DNA of 64,000 bases. Source: Cognatundibacterium griseum. Lineage in GTDB: Bacteria; Pseudomonadota; Gammaproteobacteria; Burkholderiales; Burkholderiaceae_D. The stretch lies in contig NZ_JACOGC010000007.1 in assembly GCF_014284195.1 (NCBI RefSeq), positions 62,001-126,000 of the forward strand. The letters run 5' to 3'. The notes beneath the pieces are model-generated. The model was not told the DNA's origin. It made no database searches and saw only the letters and a program-made list of their open reading frames with translations. This document shows positions 1 through 7,617 of the stretch, piece after piece. The number at the start of each line of letters is the position of its first letter. Position 1 is the stretch's first letter. The position numbers and the translations under genes are program-made.

Positions 1-21
1 CTGCAGAGCGGTATTTTCCAT
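1..21 (-). CDS. pstA: PstA phosphate ABC permease (5' end only)
   Basis: Only the first seven codons are inside the window (Met-Glu-Asn-Thr-Ala-Leu-Gln, reading leftwards). The ATG overlaps the pstC stop codon in a TAATG junction, the usual sign of translational coupling in a pst operon. The identity is inferred from position directly after pstC; seven residues alone do not prove it. PstA would be the second membrane subunit of the high-affinity phosphate importer. The rest, and probably pstB and phoU, lie beyond the left edge. Confidence 0.7.
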
Positions 22-1067
22 TATTTCGTTCCTTCTTTACGGCTCAATCCCAGCAGTAAAAGCTTCGCCGCCGCCAGCACAACAAAGGTGATCACAAACA
101 ATATCAGGCCTAATAAAAACAGGGAGGAAGTGTGAAGCACTGATTCGGCTTCGGCAAACTCATTCGCCAGCGTCGAAGCAATACTGTTACCGGCTGAGAA
201 CAAAGACCAGGAAAGTTTGTGTGCGTTACCGATGACGAATGTAACTGCCATCGTTTCGCCAAGTGCGCGTCCCAGACCGAGCATCACGCCACCGACCACA
301 CCAATTTTGGTATAAGGCAGCACAATTTTCCGGACCACTTCCCATTTGGTGCAGCCAAGTCCGTATGCGGACTCTTTCAACACCGGCGGCACCACTTCAA
401 ATACATCCCGCATGACGGAAGAAATAAAAGGGATAATCATAATCGCCAGAATGATGCCTGCCGATAAAATACCCAGACCGATCATCGGACCGGAAAACAG
501 CACGCCAATAACCGGCAGTTTCCCAAGCGTCATCACCAGGAAAGGCTGAATGTAGGTCGAGAATAAAGGTGCAAAAATAAACAGTCCCCACATGCCATAA
601 ATAATACTCGGCACACCTGCCAGCAATTCAATGGCTGTACCTAAAGGACGTTTGAGCCAGGCGGGGCAAATTTCAGTCAGAAATAAAGCAATGCCGAAAC
701 TGACCGGGAACGCAATCAGAAGCGCAATGATGGATGTGCTCAAGGTGCCGGCAATGGCGATCAGACCGCCAAACTTGTCATTCACCGGATCCCACTCTAT
801 CGTGGTGATAAACGGCAAACCGAATTCCTGCATGGCCGGTATGGCGCGCAGAAACAGAGAAACGATAATCCCCAGCAGCACAACCAGTACCAGTGCGGCA
901 AAGCCGAGGGTTAACTTATGAAATAAAAAATCTTGCCATCGTTGACGACGCATAACAGCAACCAGCCGCTCATGACTTAACTGCGACGATTCATTATTTT
1001 TAGACTCAGAAACTGTTGGACTTACAGATGATGCGGTCATAGTGACGGGGGACATTGATGTAGGCAT
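21..1067 (-). CDS. pstC: Phosphate ABC transporter permease PstC
   Basis: Inner-membrane permease of the Pst phosphate importer. After a Ser/Thr-rich cytoplasmic N-terminus of about 60 residues there are about six hydrophobic helices. The central loop carries the binding-protein-dependent permease signature around [21 protein letters not shown], followed by [12 protein letters not shown]. The length fits PstC. The start is uncertain. The frame is open to a TTG at 1100 and has ATGs at 1076, 1067 and 1040; 1067 is chosen because a GGTGGA sits about 10 nt before it. It lies about 120 nt after pstS and overlaps pstA, so one operon is likely, driven by the PHO box before pstS. Confidence 0.93.
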   Translation of the reverse strand: MPTSMSPVTMTASSVSPTVSESKNNESSQLSHERLVAVMRRQRWQDFLFHKLTLGFAALVLVVLLGIIVSLFLRAIPAMQEFGLPFITTIEWDPVNDKFGGLIAIAGTLSTSIIALLIAFPVSFGIALFLTEICPAWLKRPLGTAIELLAGVPSIIYGMWGLFIFAPLFSTYIQPFLVMTLGKLPVIGVLFSGPMIGLGILSAGIILAIMIIPFISSVMRDVFEVVPPVLKESAYGLGCTKWEVVRKIVLPYTKIGVVGGVMLGLGRALGETMAVTFVIGNAHKLSWSLFSAGNSIASTLANEFAEAESVLHTSSLFLLGLILFVITFVVLAAAKLLLLGLSRKEGTK

Positions 1068-1132
1068 GGGTGTCATTTCCACCGAAAGGCAGTCCGGCAA
1101 AAACTGACCGGACCGCCCTCTGTTTGTTGCAG

Positions 1133-1162
1133 ACCCGCCTTAACTTACCGACCAAGGCGGGT
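1133..1162 (-). promoter_or_regulatory. pstS-pstC intercistronic hairpin
   Basis: A perfect 9-bp inverted repeat (ACCCGCCTT at 1133-1141, AAGGCGGGT at 1154-1162) with a 12-nt loop lies between the pstS stop and pstC. No T run follows on the minus strand. It therefore looks like an mRNA-stabilising or partial-termination hairpin that would keep pstS transcript above pstCAB, and not a full terminator. The structure is seen; the function is inferred. Confidence 0.6.
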
Positions 1163-1186
1163 ACATCTTACTGATGTTAAAACCAA

Positions 1187-2230
1187 TTACCAGATTGCTT
1201 TACCGGAAGCATCCTTGATTTTTGCTTTCCAGCCATCTTCAATCAGTTTCACAACCGGAGCTGGCAGAGAAACATATTCCAGTTCAGTTGCCATTGCGCC
1301 ACCGTTCTTGAATGCCCAGTCAAAGAATTTCAATACTTCTTTGCCTTTTTCAGCTTCAGCCTGAGATTTGTGCATCAGGATGAAGGATGCACCAGTGATT
1401 GGCCATGTCAGCTTACCTGGCTGGTTAGTCAGCACCAGATACATGCCAGGAGCCTTATTCCAGTCAGCGCCAGCTGCAGCGGCTTTGAAGTTTTCGTCAT
1501 CAGGCTCAGCAAACTGACCATCTGCATTTTTCAGCAGTGTGTAAGTCATTTTGTTTTTCTTCACATAAGCATATTCCACATAACCGATGGAATTCTTGAT
1601 GCGCTGAACGTTGGCAGCAACGCCTTCATTACCTTTGCCACCCAGACCGACTGGCCATTTCACCGCAGTGGAAGAACCAACTGCTGTCTTGAATTCAGCA
1701 CTGACTTTGCTCAGATAATCAGTCCACAAGAATGTAGTACCTGAACCATCAGAACGGTGCACAACTGTGATTTCTTCTGCTGGCAATTTAACGCCAGGGT
1801 TGATCGCTGCGATTTCTGCTGCATTCCACTTGGTGATTTTGCCCATGTAGATGCCTGCCAGGACTTCACCTGTCATTTTCATCTTGCCTGGAGCAACGCC
1901 ATCCAGATTCACAACAGGAATCACACCGCCAATAATCGCTGGGAACTGTGTCAGGCCTTCTGCATCCAGTTCTTCCAATTTCAAAGGCATATCGGAAGCA
2001 CCGAAGTCAACTGTCTTCGCCTTGATTTGCTTGATACCGCCACCAGAACCGATAGACTGGTAATTCAGACCATTGCCTGTTGCCTTTTTATAAGCCTCTG
2101 CCCATTTTGCATAAATCGGGTAAGGAAAGGTCGCACCTGCGCCAGTGATATCCGCTGCCTGAGCAACAGAGAATGCAGCCACTGCACCAATTGCAGCAAC
2201 CAGGGATTTAACGACACGATTGATTTGCAT
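1187..2230 (-). CDS. pstS: Periplasmic phosphate-binding protein PstS
   Basis: High-affinity phosphate-binding protein feeding PstCAB. It begins with a Sec signal peptide (cleavage after AFSVAQA) and continues ADITGAGATFPYPIY, with the Thr-Phe pair typical of the phosphate pocket. Further pocket motifs are GSGGG, FGASD and RSDGSGTT, and a late GGKGNEGV. The product is about 347 residues, a normal length. The frame extends to a GTG at 2236, but the ATG at 2230 has a GAGG ribosome site 5 nt upstream and is preferred. A PHO box at 2292-2309 precedes it, so PhoB activation under phosphate limitation is expected. Confidence 0.97.
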   Translation of the reverse strand: MQINRVVKSLVAAIGAVAAFSVAQAADITGAGATFPYPIYAKWAEAYKKATGNGLNYQSIGSGGGIKQIKAKTVDFGASDMPLKLEELDAEGLTQFPAIIGGVIPVVNLDGVAPGKMKMTGEVLAGIYMGKITKWNAAEIAAINPGVKLPAEEITVVHRSDGSGTTFLWTDYLSKVSAEFKTAVGSSTAVKWPVGLGGKGNEGVAANVQRIKNSIGYVEYAYVKKNKMTYTLLKNADGQFAEPDDENFKAAAAGADWNKAPGMYLVLTNQPGKLTWPITGASFILMHKSQAEAEKGKEVLKFFDWAFKNGGAMATELEYVSLPAPVVKLIEDGWKAKIKDASGKAIW

Positions 2231-2275
2231 GTTCACCTCAAGGTTAAATTACATTTATTCGTTACTACGCTGCGC

Positions 2276-2309
2276 ACTCTACAAGCCAATTATGACAAGA
2301 TAATGACAC
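2276..2309 (-). promoter_or_regulatory. PHO box and -10 for pstS
   Basis: On the minus strand, heptamer GTGTCAT (2309-2303), TATC, heptamer TTGTCAT (2298-2292) matches the PhoB consensus of two CTGTCAT-like repeats 11 bp apart. A TAGAGT lies exactly 10 nt beyond the box (2281-2276), where a -10 sits in PhoB-activated promoters that use the box in place of a -35. Confidence 0.85.
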
Positions 2310-2338
2310 TTTTACCGCTCCATGAAATATTTTATTTA

Positions 2339-2384
2339 TTGTCATTTTTTTTGTCATAAACTTGTCATTCAGTCTCATTAAAAT
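2339..2384 (+). promoter_or_regulatory. PHO box and -10 for ppk-sixA
   Basis: Three TTGTCAT copies occur at 2339-2345, 2351-2357 and 2362-2368. The last two, separated by AAAC, form a near-perfect PHO box; the first is 12 bp upstream. TAAAAT (2379-2384) matches the -10 consensus at five of six positions and begins 10 nt after the box. PhoB-dependent expression of polyphosphate kinase is the natural reading. Confidence 0.87.
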
Positions 2385-2428
2385 GAGTCTCACATATATA
2401 TGACAGTTTTTGTGACATCCGGACCCTT

Positions 2429-4648
2429 ATGCCAATCCAAGAAATTAAAACTATTCCGCCGGAAACCGAGAATAACACCCCGGCCGAGGAGGATGCACGC
2501 ACGCCCCTCAAAGCGGCCGACCAGCCTCATCAAACAAAACCGCCAGCCTCTGCCACCTCAAAAAATCACACCGACCTGTCTAAAACAGCCATCTTCCTGG
2601 ATCGGGAAATATCCCAGATTGCTTTTAACTGGCGCGTGCTGGCTCAGGCCGAAGACCGCAGCATTCCTTTACTGGAACGGCTGAAATACCTGTGCATTGT
2701 CGGCAGCAACCTCGATGAATTCTTTGAGGTACGGGTTGCCAGTTTGCTGGCACAAAATACCGTCGATGGCGAACTGGTCGAACATCCGGCCTTTCAGGCC
2801 ATGCTGAAACGAATCAGCAACGAGTGCCATCAGTTAACGAAACGTCAATACGAACTGCTGAATCAGGAAATTCTGCCGCAATTGTCCAAAAAGGGCGTGC
2901 ACCTGTTACGCCATTCTGAACGGAATGAAGCCCAGCGTGCCTGGGTGAAGTCTTACTTCGAACGGGAAGTAAGACCTTTGCTGACGCCGATTGGCCTTGA
3001 CCCTGCTCACCCGTTCCCGCAGGTGGTGAACAAAAGTCTGAATTTCATCGTATCCCTTGCGGGCAAGGACGCATTCGGTCGCGGCACGGGCATTGCGATT
3101 GTCAAGGCACCAAGAGTACTTCCACGCATCATCAAACTCCCGGATGAAATTTCTTCAAATGGGCTGTCTTTCTGCCTGCTATCATCAGTCATTCACGCAC
3201 ACATTGAAGACCTGTTCAATGGCCGGGAAGTCATTAACTACTCACAATTCCGGGTAACGCGCGACAGCGATTTATGGGTGGATGAAGAAGAGGTTAAAAA
3301 TTTACGCCAGGCTCTGCAGGGCGAACTGCAGACCCGCCAGTTTGGTGCGGCTGTTCGTCTTGAAGTGGCAAAAAACTGCCCTGAAGATTTGGCCCGCTTC
3401 CTGCTCGAACAATTTACTCTCGACCCTGACCGTTTATATCCGGTCGATGGTCCGGTGAATATGGTCAGACTGGGAGAAATCGTCGATTACGTCAAACAAC
3501 CGAATCTGCGCTTCCCGCCATTTTCTGCCAAAACTGTCGCCAAATATTCCCATAACGACATCTTCACTTTGCTGCGCAAGCAGGATATCTTGCTGCATCA
3601 TCCATTCCAGCCGTTCCAGACAGTCATCGACTTTATCCGCTCTGCCTCGCTCGATCCTAATGTGGTCGCAATTAAACAGACCATTTACAGAACCGGCATG
3701 AACTCCGATCTGATGGAGTCGCTGATCACGGCATCCCGCCTTGGAAAAGAAGTCACTGTCATCGTGGAACTGATGGCCCGTTTTGACGAAGAGGCCAATA
3801 TCAACTGGGCAGACAAACTGCAGCGTGCCGGTGCCCAGGTTGTGTATGGCGTGGTCGGACTGAAAACCCATGCCAAACTGGCACTCGTGATCCGTCGGGA
3901 AGAAGGCGGTATCCTGCGCCATTATGCACATATGGGAACGGGCAACTACCACCCTTCGACAACCCGGTTTTACACCGACTTTGGCCTGCTGACCGCGCAT
4001 CCGGCCATGGCTGCTGAAATTAACGAGGTCTTCATCCACCTGACCGGTCTGACCAAACCCAAGAAATTTGACTACCTGTGGCTGGCGCCATTTGCGCTGC
4101 AGCCCCAAATCATCAAAGCGATCCGCAACGAAGCACGCATTGCCCGCGAAGGCAGACCAGGCCGCATCATCGCCAAGATGAACGCTTTACTGGATGAATC
4201 AGTGATACGCGCCCTGTATGCAGCTTCGGCAGATGGTGTCAAAATTGATCTGATCATACGCGGCGCCTGTGCGCTGCGTCCCGGTGTGCCTGGCTTGTCT
4301 GAAAATATCCGGGTGCGTTCCATCATTGGCCGCTTCCTGGAGCACAGTCGCATCTATTATTTCCGTAATGATCTGGAACACAATGTTTATCTGGCCAGCG
4401 CAGACTGGATGAACCGGAATTTATTCCGCCGCATCGAAGTTGCCTTCCCGGTTTTGGAAAAATCGCTGAAAAAACGCGTCATCACCGAAGGGCTCGACCC
4501 CTACCTCAAAGACAATGTAAATGCCTGGGTACTGGATTCAGAGGGGCATTATGAACGGAAAAAAGCACGCGGCAACCAGTCACGTTTCTGCGCCCAGCAA
4601 TATCTGATGCAACAGCTCGGCTCTCTTTCCGATTCGGATGAAGAATAA
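2429..4648 (+). CDS. ppk: Polyphosphate kinase PPK1
   Basis: Reversibly transfers the ATP gamma-phosphate onto polyphosphate, building the phosphate store. Residues 1-50 are a polar, low-complexity extension. The family then begins at FLDREISQIAFNWRVL and continues with the N, head and C1/C2 domains. KTHAKLALVIRREEGG holds the likely phosphorylated histidine at about residue 481, followed by HYAHMGTGNYH and, later, IRGACALRPGVPG. At 739 residues it is slightly longer than typical PPK1 because of the N-terminus. No strong ribosome site precedes the ATG, so the start is less certain than the family. The stop overlaps the sixA start (TAATG). Confidence 0.96.
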   Translation: MPIQEIKTIPPETENNTPAEEDARTPLKAADQPHQTKPPASATSKNHTDLSKTAIFLDREISQIAFNWRVLAQAEDRSIPLLERLKYLCIVGSNLDEFFEVRVASLLAQNTVDGELVEHPAFQAMLKRISNECHQLTKRQYELLNQEILPQLSKKGVHLLRHSERNEAQRAWVKSYFEREVRPLLTPIGLDPAHPFPQVVNKSLNFIVSLAGKDAFGRGTGIAIVKAPRVLPRIIKLPDEISSNGLSFCLLSSVIHAHIEDLFNGREVINYSQFRVTRDSDLWVDEEEVKNLRQALQGELQTRQFGAAVRLEVAKNCPEDLARFLLEQFTLDPDRLYPVDGPVNMVRLGEIVDYVKQPNLRFPPFSAKTVAKYSHNDIFTLLRKQDILLHHPFQPFQTVIDFIRSASLDPNVVAIKQTIYRTGMNSDLMESLITASRLGKEVTVIVELMARFDEEANINWADKLQRAGAQVVYGVVGLKTHAKLALVIRREEGGILRHYAHMGTGNYHPSTTRFYTDFGLLTAHPAMAAEINEVFIHLTGLTKPKKFDYLWLAPFALQPQIIKAIRNEARIAREGRPGRIIAKMNALLDESVIRALYAASADGVKIDLIIRGACALRPGVPGLSENIRVRSIIGRFLEHSRIYYFRNDLEHNVYLASADWMNRNLFRRIEVAFPVLEKSLKKRVITEGLDPYLKDNVNAWVLDSEGHYERKKARGNQSRFCAQQYLMQQLGSLSDSDEE

Positions 4649-5127
4649 TGGATCTGATACTCTGGCGACATGCAGAAGCTGAACCGGTCAGTGAAACAAT
4701 GACGGATGAATTCCGGAAGCTGACCGGCAAGGGTTTAAGGCAGGCGAATAAAATGGCTTACTGGCTTGACAGCACGCTGCCGGATACCTGCCGCATCCTG
4801 GTCAGCCCGGCTATCCGCACCAGGGATACCGCCGAAGCGCTGGCAGTGCGCGGCCGGAAAATTAAAATCATGCCTGAACTGTCACCGGAAGCGACCGCGA
4901 TCGATATCCTGCGTGCCGCCAACTGGCCCAACAGCCGGGAACCCGTTCTGATCGTGGGACACCAGCCTTACCTTGGACAAGTTGTCGGAGAATTGCTGGA
5001 TCAACCGCTGCAGGAGCACAGTGTCAGAAAAGCCAATGTGTGGTGGATTTCTCAGAAGCAGCGGGATTCGGAAAATCTGATGACCTACCTGAAAGCAATC
5101 ATGTCGCCTGATCTGGTGGTGAAATAA
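4648..5127 (+). CDS. sixA: Phosphohistidine phosphatase SixA
   Basis: A small single-domain histidine phosphatase (159 residues). The catalytic RH sits at residues 7-8 in LILWRHAEAEP; the second half has SPAIRTRDTAEAL, and the second catalytic histidine is in IVGHQPYLG. SixA removes phosphate from phosphohistidine on histidine-phosphotransfer proteins. The start overlaps the ppk stop, so the two are translationally coupled and share the PHO-controlled transcript. A partner role with PPK is suggested only by this arrangement; PPK1 itself works through a phosphohistidine. Confidence 0.9.
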   Translation: MDLILWRHAEAEPVSETMTDEFRKLTGKGLRQANKMAYWLDSTLPDTCRILVSPAIRTRDTAEALAVRGRKIKIMPELSPEATAIDILRAANWPNSREPVLIVGHQPYLGQVVGELLDQPLQEHSVRKANVWWISQKQRDSENLMTYLKAIMSPDLVVK

Positions 5128-5194
5128 GACGTTGACTGATTATAAAAAAAGTGAACTGAGTAACAAAGGCGGTATACAACTCCACCACCCCTGA

Positions 5195-6064
5195 TTACAT
5201 CACCACTTCCGCATCAAGCTCATGCTCGATCTCCTGATCGGCATCCGGTACTTCCATGCGGTTTGCATGCGGTACCACGTCATGCCAGGTAATCAGTCGC
5301 AGCTGACCTTGCGCATCCTCAACCAATGCCGACAGACTTTCAACCCAGTCGCCATCATTGCAATATAAAACGCCGTCAATCTCACGAATTTCAGGTTTAT
5401 GGATGTGACCGCAAATAATGCCATCCACCCCTTTGCGACGCGCCTCTTCTGCCAGGGCATCTTCAAATTGGGTGATATAACTCACCGCATTTTTGACTTT
5501 CAGTTTGAGGTACTGAGACAAAGACCAGTAAGGCAAGCCAGCACGTGCCCGCCACTGATTGAAGATCTGATTAAATTTCAGGATTACCGTATACAGACTG
5601 TCGCCGACATATGCCAGCCATTTGGCACAGGCAATCACACCATCAAACCGGTCACCATGCAGCACCAGCATACGCTTACCATCTGCAGTGGTGTGCACCA
5701 GTTCATCGCGGACTTTGATACCACCAAAATCGAGGTCGATGAACTGTCGGATCGACTCATCGTGATTACCGGGAACAAAAATAACATTCGTTCCCTTTTT
5801 GGCTTTTTTCAGAACGGTCTGCACCACATTGTTATGCGTCTGATCCCAGTACCAGCGCCGCTTTAATTGCCAGCCGTCGATAATATCCCCGACCAGATAC
5901 AGGGTTTCAGATTCTGTCGCTTTTAAAAATTCAAGCAACTTGGTCGCCTGGCAGCCGCTGGTTCCCAGATGCAGATCAGAAATCCAGATCGTCCGGAAGC
6001 GGGTTACTTCCTTTTTTCCGGTTTTATATAATTTCTTGCTCAGGAACTGATCAGCGGCTTTCAC
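5195..6064 (-). CDS. plcP: PlcP-like metallophosphoesterase (putative phospholipase C)
   Basis: A calcineurin-type phosphoesterase of the family often labelled UDP-2,3-diacylglucosamine diphosphatase (LpxH-like). Metal ligands are in ISDLHLG (Asp30, His32), GDIIDGW (Asp60), GNHDE (100-103), LHGDRFD and CGHIHKPE. The YWSLSQYLKLKVKNAV stretch and DGDWVES near the end recall PlcP, the phospholipase C that strips head groups from membrane phospholipids in phosphate-starved Sinorhizobium meliloti. It starts with GTG, 3 nt after the olsB-like stop, with GGGGAA as ribosome site. Co-transcription with an ornithine-lipid acyltransferase behind a PHO box favours PlcP over LpxH. The acidic C-terminal tail is unexplained. 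No signal peptide is seen. Confidence 0.78.
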   Translation of the reverse strand: MKAADQFLSKKLYKTGKKEVTRFRTIWISDLHLGTSGCQATKLLEFLKATESETLYLVGDIIDGWQLKRRWYWDQTHNNVVQTVLKKAKKGTNVIFVPGNHDESIRQFIDLDFGGIKVRDELVHTTADGKRMLVLHGDRFDGVIACAKWLAYVGDSLYTVILKFNQIFNQWRARAGLPYWSLSQYLKLKVKNAVSYITQFEDALAEEARRKGVDGIICGHIHKPEIREIDGVLYCNDGDWVESLSALVEDAQGQLRLITWHDVVPHANRMEVPDADQEIEHELDAEVVM

Positions 6065-6067
6065 GGT

Positions 6068-6829
6068 TTATTCCCCTGTGCCGTAGTGGCGAGCGTAGCG
6101 TCCATCCAGATTGGCGAGAGGTAGCATGACAAACAAGTCAGCACTGTGGAAATCAGGATCCCATGCAGGATCACCGCAAACCCAGGCACCGGCACGCAGA
6201 TAGCCTTTCAGCAGCGGAGGGATTCTGACTTCTACATTACTGGTATCGATTTCATCCAGAGGGAATGGTACGTGCGGCGTCACACGATATTCCAGCGGGC
6301 AAAAATCACGCTCTGTCATACTGCGATAAATCGCCGCCGCGTTTTGCCCGCCATCAGTCAGGCTGATACTGGCGCAGCCGATCAGGTGCGAGCAGCGCTC
6401 ACGGCGCATATAAGCCGCCAGACCAGCCCATAACATCATGATCACAGCACCGCTGCGATAATCCGGGTGAATGCAGGCACGCCCGGCTTCCGCAATGCTG
6501 CCGCGGATATGTTGCAGGCGGGATAAATCAAATTCTGTTTCAGAGTAATAGCGCCCCATCTCACGTGCCGCATTCGGGCCGAGAATACGGTAGGTGCCGA
6601 CTACCTTCAAAGTCTTACTGTCACGCACAATCAGGTGATCGCAGTATGCGTCGAAATCATCCTTATCCAGACCTTCCGGATTCGACAGCGCAGAAAGTCC
6701 CATGCTCTCAATGAACACTTTGTAGCGCAGGCGCTGGACTTCAGTCACTTCTTCCGGGGTGGTTGCCAGACTCAGGTTCAGCTTGGAAAAACTGGGATTC
6801 GCATCTGCTGGTATCGTGAGTAATCGCAT
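6068..6829 (-). CDS. olsB: OlsB-like L-ornithine N-alpha-acyltransferase
   Basis: A GNAT-fold acyltransferase of the OlsB/hemolysin-like group, 253 residues. Landmarks are the early RLRYKVFIESMG, the central LKVVGTYRIL, then RGSIAEAGRACIHPDYRSG and the LIGCASISL segment, which is typical of this group. OlsB acylates ornithine with a 3-hydroxy fatty acid from ACP, the first step to phosphorus-free ornithine lipids; an OlsA acyltransferase, not in this window, would finish. The start is firm (GAGGA 6 nt before the ATG). A triple PHO-type repeat lies 74 nt upstream and plcP follows after 3 nt. Substrate is inferred from family and context. Confidence 0.8.
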   Translation of the reverse strand: MRLLTIPADANPSFSKLNLSLATTPEEVTEVQRLRYKVFIESMGLSALSNPEGLDKDDFDAYCDHLIVRDSKTLKVVGTYRILGPNAAREMGRYYSETEFDLSRLQHIRGSIAEAGRACIHPDYRSGAVIMMLWAGLAAYMRRERCSHLIGCASISLTDGGQNAAAIYRSMTERDFCPLEYRVTPHVPFPLDEIDTSNVEVRIPPLLKGYLRAGAWVCGDPAWDPDFHSADLFVMLPLANLDGRYARHYGTGE

Positions 6830-6902
6830 TCATCGTCCTCTTGTAATCGCTGGATGTCGTTGATTCGACAGGCGAAGAATAGAGGACGATTACTTCAGCA
6901 AG

Positions 6903-6931
6903 ATGACAGTTATATGTCGGTTTTATGACAG
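6903..6931 (-). promoter_or_regulatory. Triple PHO-type repeat before olsB-plcP
   Basis: On the minus strand, CTGTCAT (6931-6925), CCGACAT (6920-6914) and CTGTCAT (6909-6903) are spaced by exactly 11 bp with A/T-rich 4-nt spacers. The outer two are perfect PhoB heptamers. Tandem units at 11-bp spacing are the hallmark of PhoB sites. The -10 is unclear: the expected position holds TAATCG, a poor match, and TATTCT (6881-6876) is about 21 nt away. Confidence 0.8.
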
Positions 6932-7006
6932 GCAAAAATACAACAAAACCGTATCTCTGCAACAAACAGAGAGTGAAGCGGGTTTTCCTGCCCTTCCGTT
7001 ACCGGA

Positions 7007-7435
7007 TTACTTTTCTTTCTTAGGGCGGCCAGCCTTCAGAGGAGCCAGCTCGGCAATGAGTTTCTTTAAGGCAGGAACGTCCGTTTTATTTAGCAAAACC
7101 AGACCCAATCTCAATAACTGGCTTTTTTTCACTTCAATACCGGCTTTCAGGCAGGCTTTCTTCACCTGCCCGAGAACGGCATACTCTGCTTCCGGCATCG
7201 TAAAGCTGTCACGCACCAGTTTGGGTTTACGGATCTTAATGTCGGCAACCACCTCCGGTTTTGCCGGAGTCGCTTTTGTACGTGCGACCGTCTCCGTTTT
7301 ACCAACTCTTGCAGCAGTGCGCACCGGTGCCGCTTTTTTTGCCGCAGTAACGGGGGCCGCTTTTTTAGCGACCGGCTTTTTCGCAGCAGGACTTCTGGTC
7401 GTTACCGGCTCTTTTTTAACTACAGTGGTCGCCAT
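7007..7435 (-). CDS. Lys/Ala/Pro-rich histone-like protein
   Basis: 142 residues. The first half (about residues 1-70) is a low-complexity, very basic Lys-Ala-Pro-Val tract with KKPVAKKAAP-type repeats, like bacterial H1-type or PhaF/AlgP tails. The second half is ordered: RDSFTMPEAEYAVLGQVKK, then KKSQLLRLGLVLLNK, and ends in GRPKKEK, an AT-hook-like basic end. DNA or polyanion binding is likely from composition; the exact role is unknown. The ATG at 7435 has GGAGA 5 nt upstream, better than the TTG at 7447. It sits between two phosphate-related units but has no PHO box of its own. Confidence 0.75.
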   Translation of the reverse strand: MATTVVKKEPVTTRSPAAKKPVAKKAAPVTAAKKAAPVRTAARVGKTETVARTKATPAKPEVVADIKIRKPKLVRDSFTMPEAEYAVLGQVKKACLKAGIEVKKSQLLRLGLVLLNKTDVPALKKLIAELAPLKAGRPKKEK

Positions 7436-7617
7436 GTCAATCTCCAATATAAATTAAAACAATATAAACCATATACGCTTCAGCAATTGACGTAAACAGT
7501 AACGTGATCAGATGACAACGGCATTACGAATACTTCCCGCCAAGCAATCCCTTCCGACATCGTGAGATAATCACGCCTATTTTTCCGCCAACTGCATCGA
7601 ATATTGCCTAAATCATC

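Noticed and set aside
7480-7617. PHO box before the second pstS
   Set aside because: Only single partial heptamers (CCGACAT) without an 11-bp partner.
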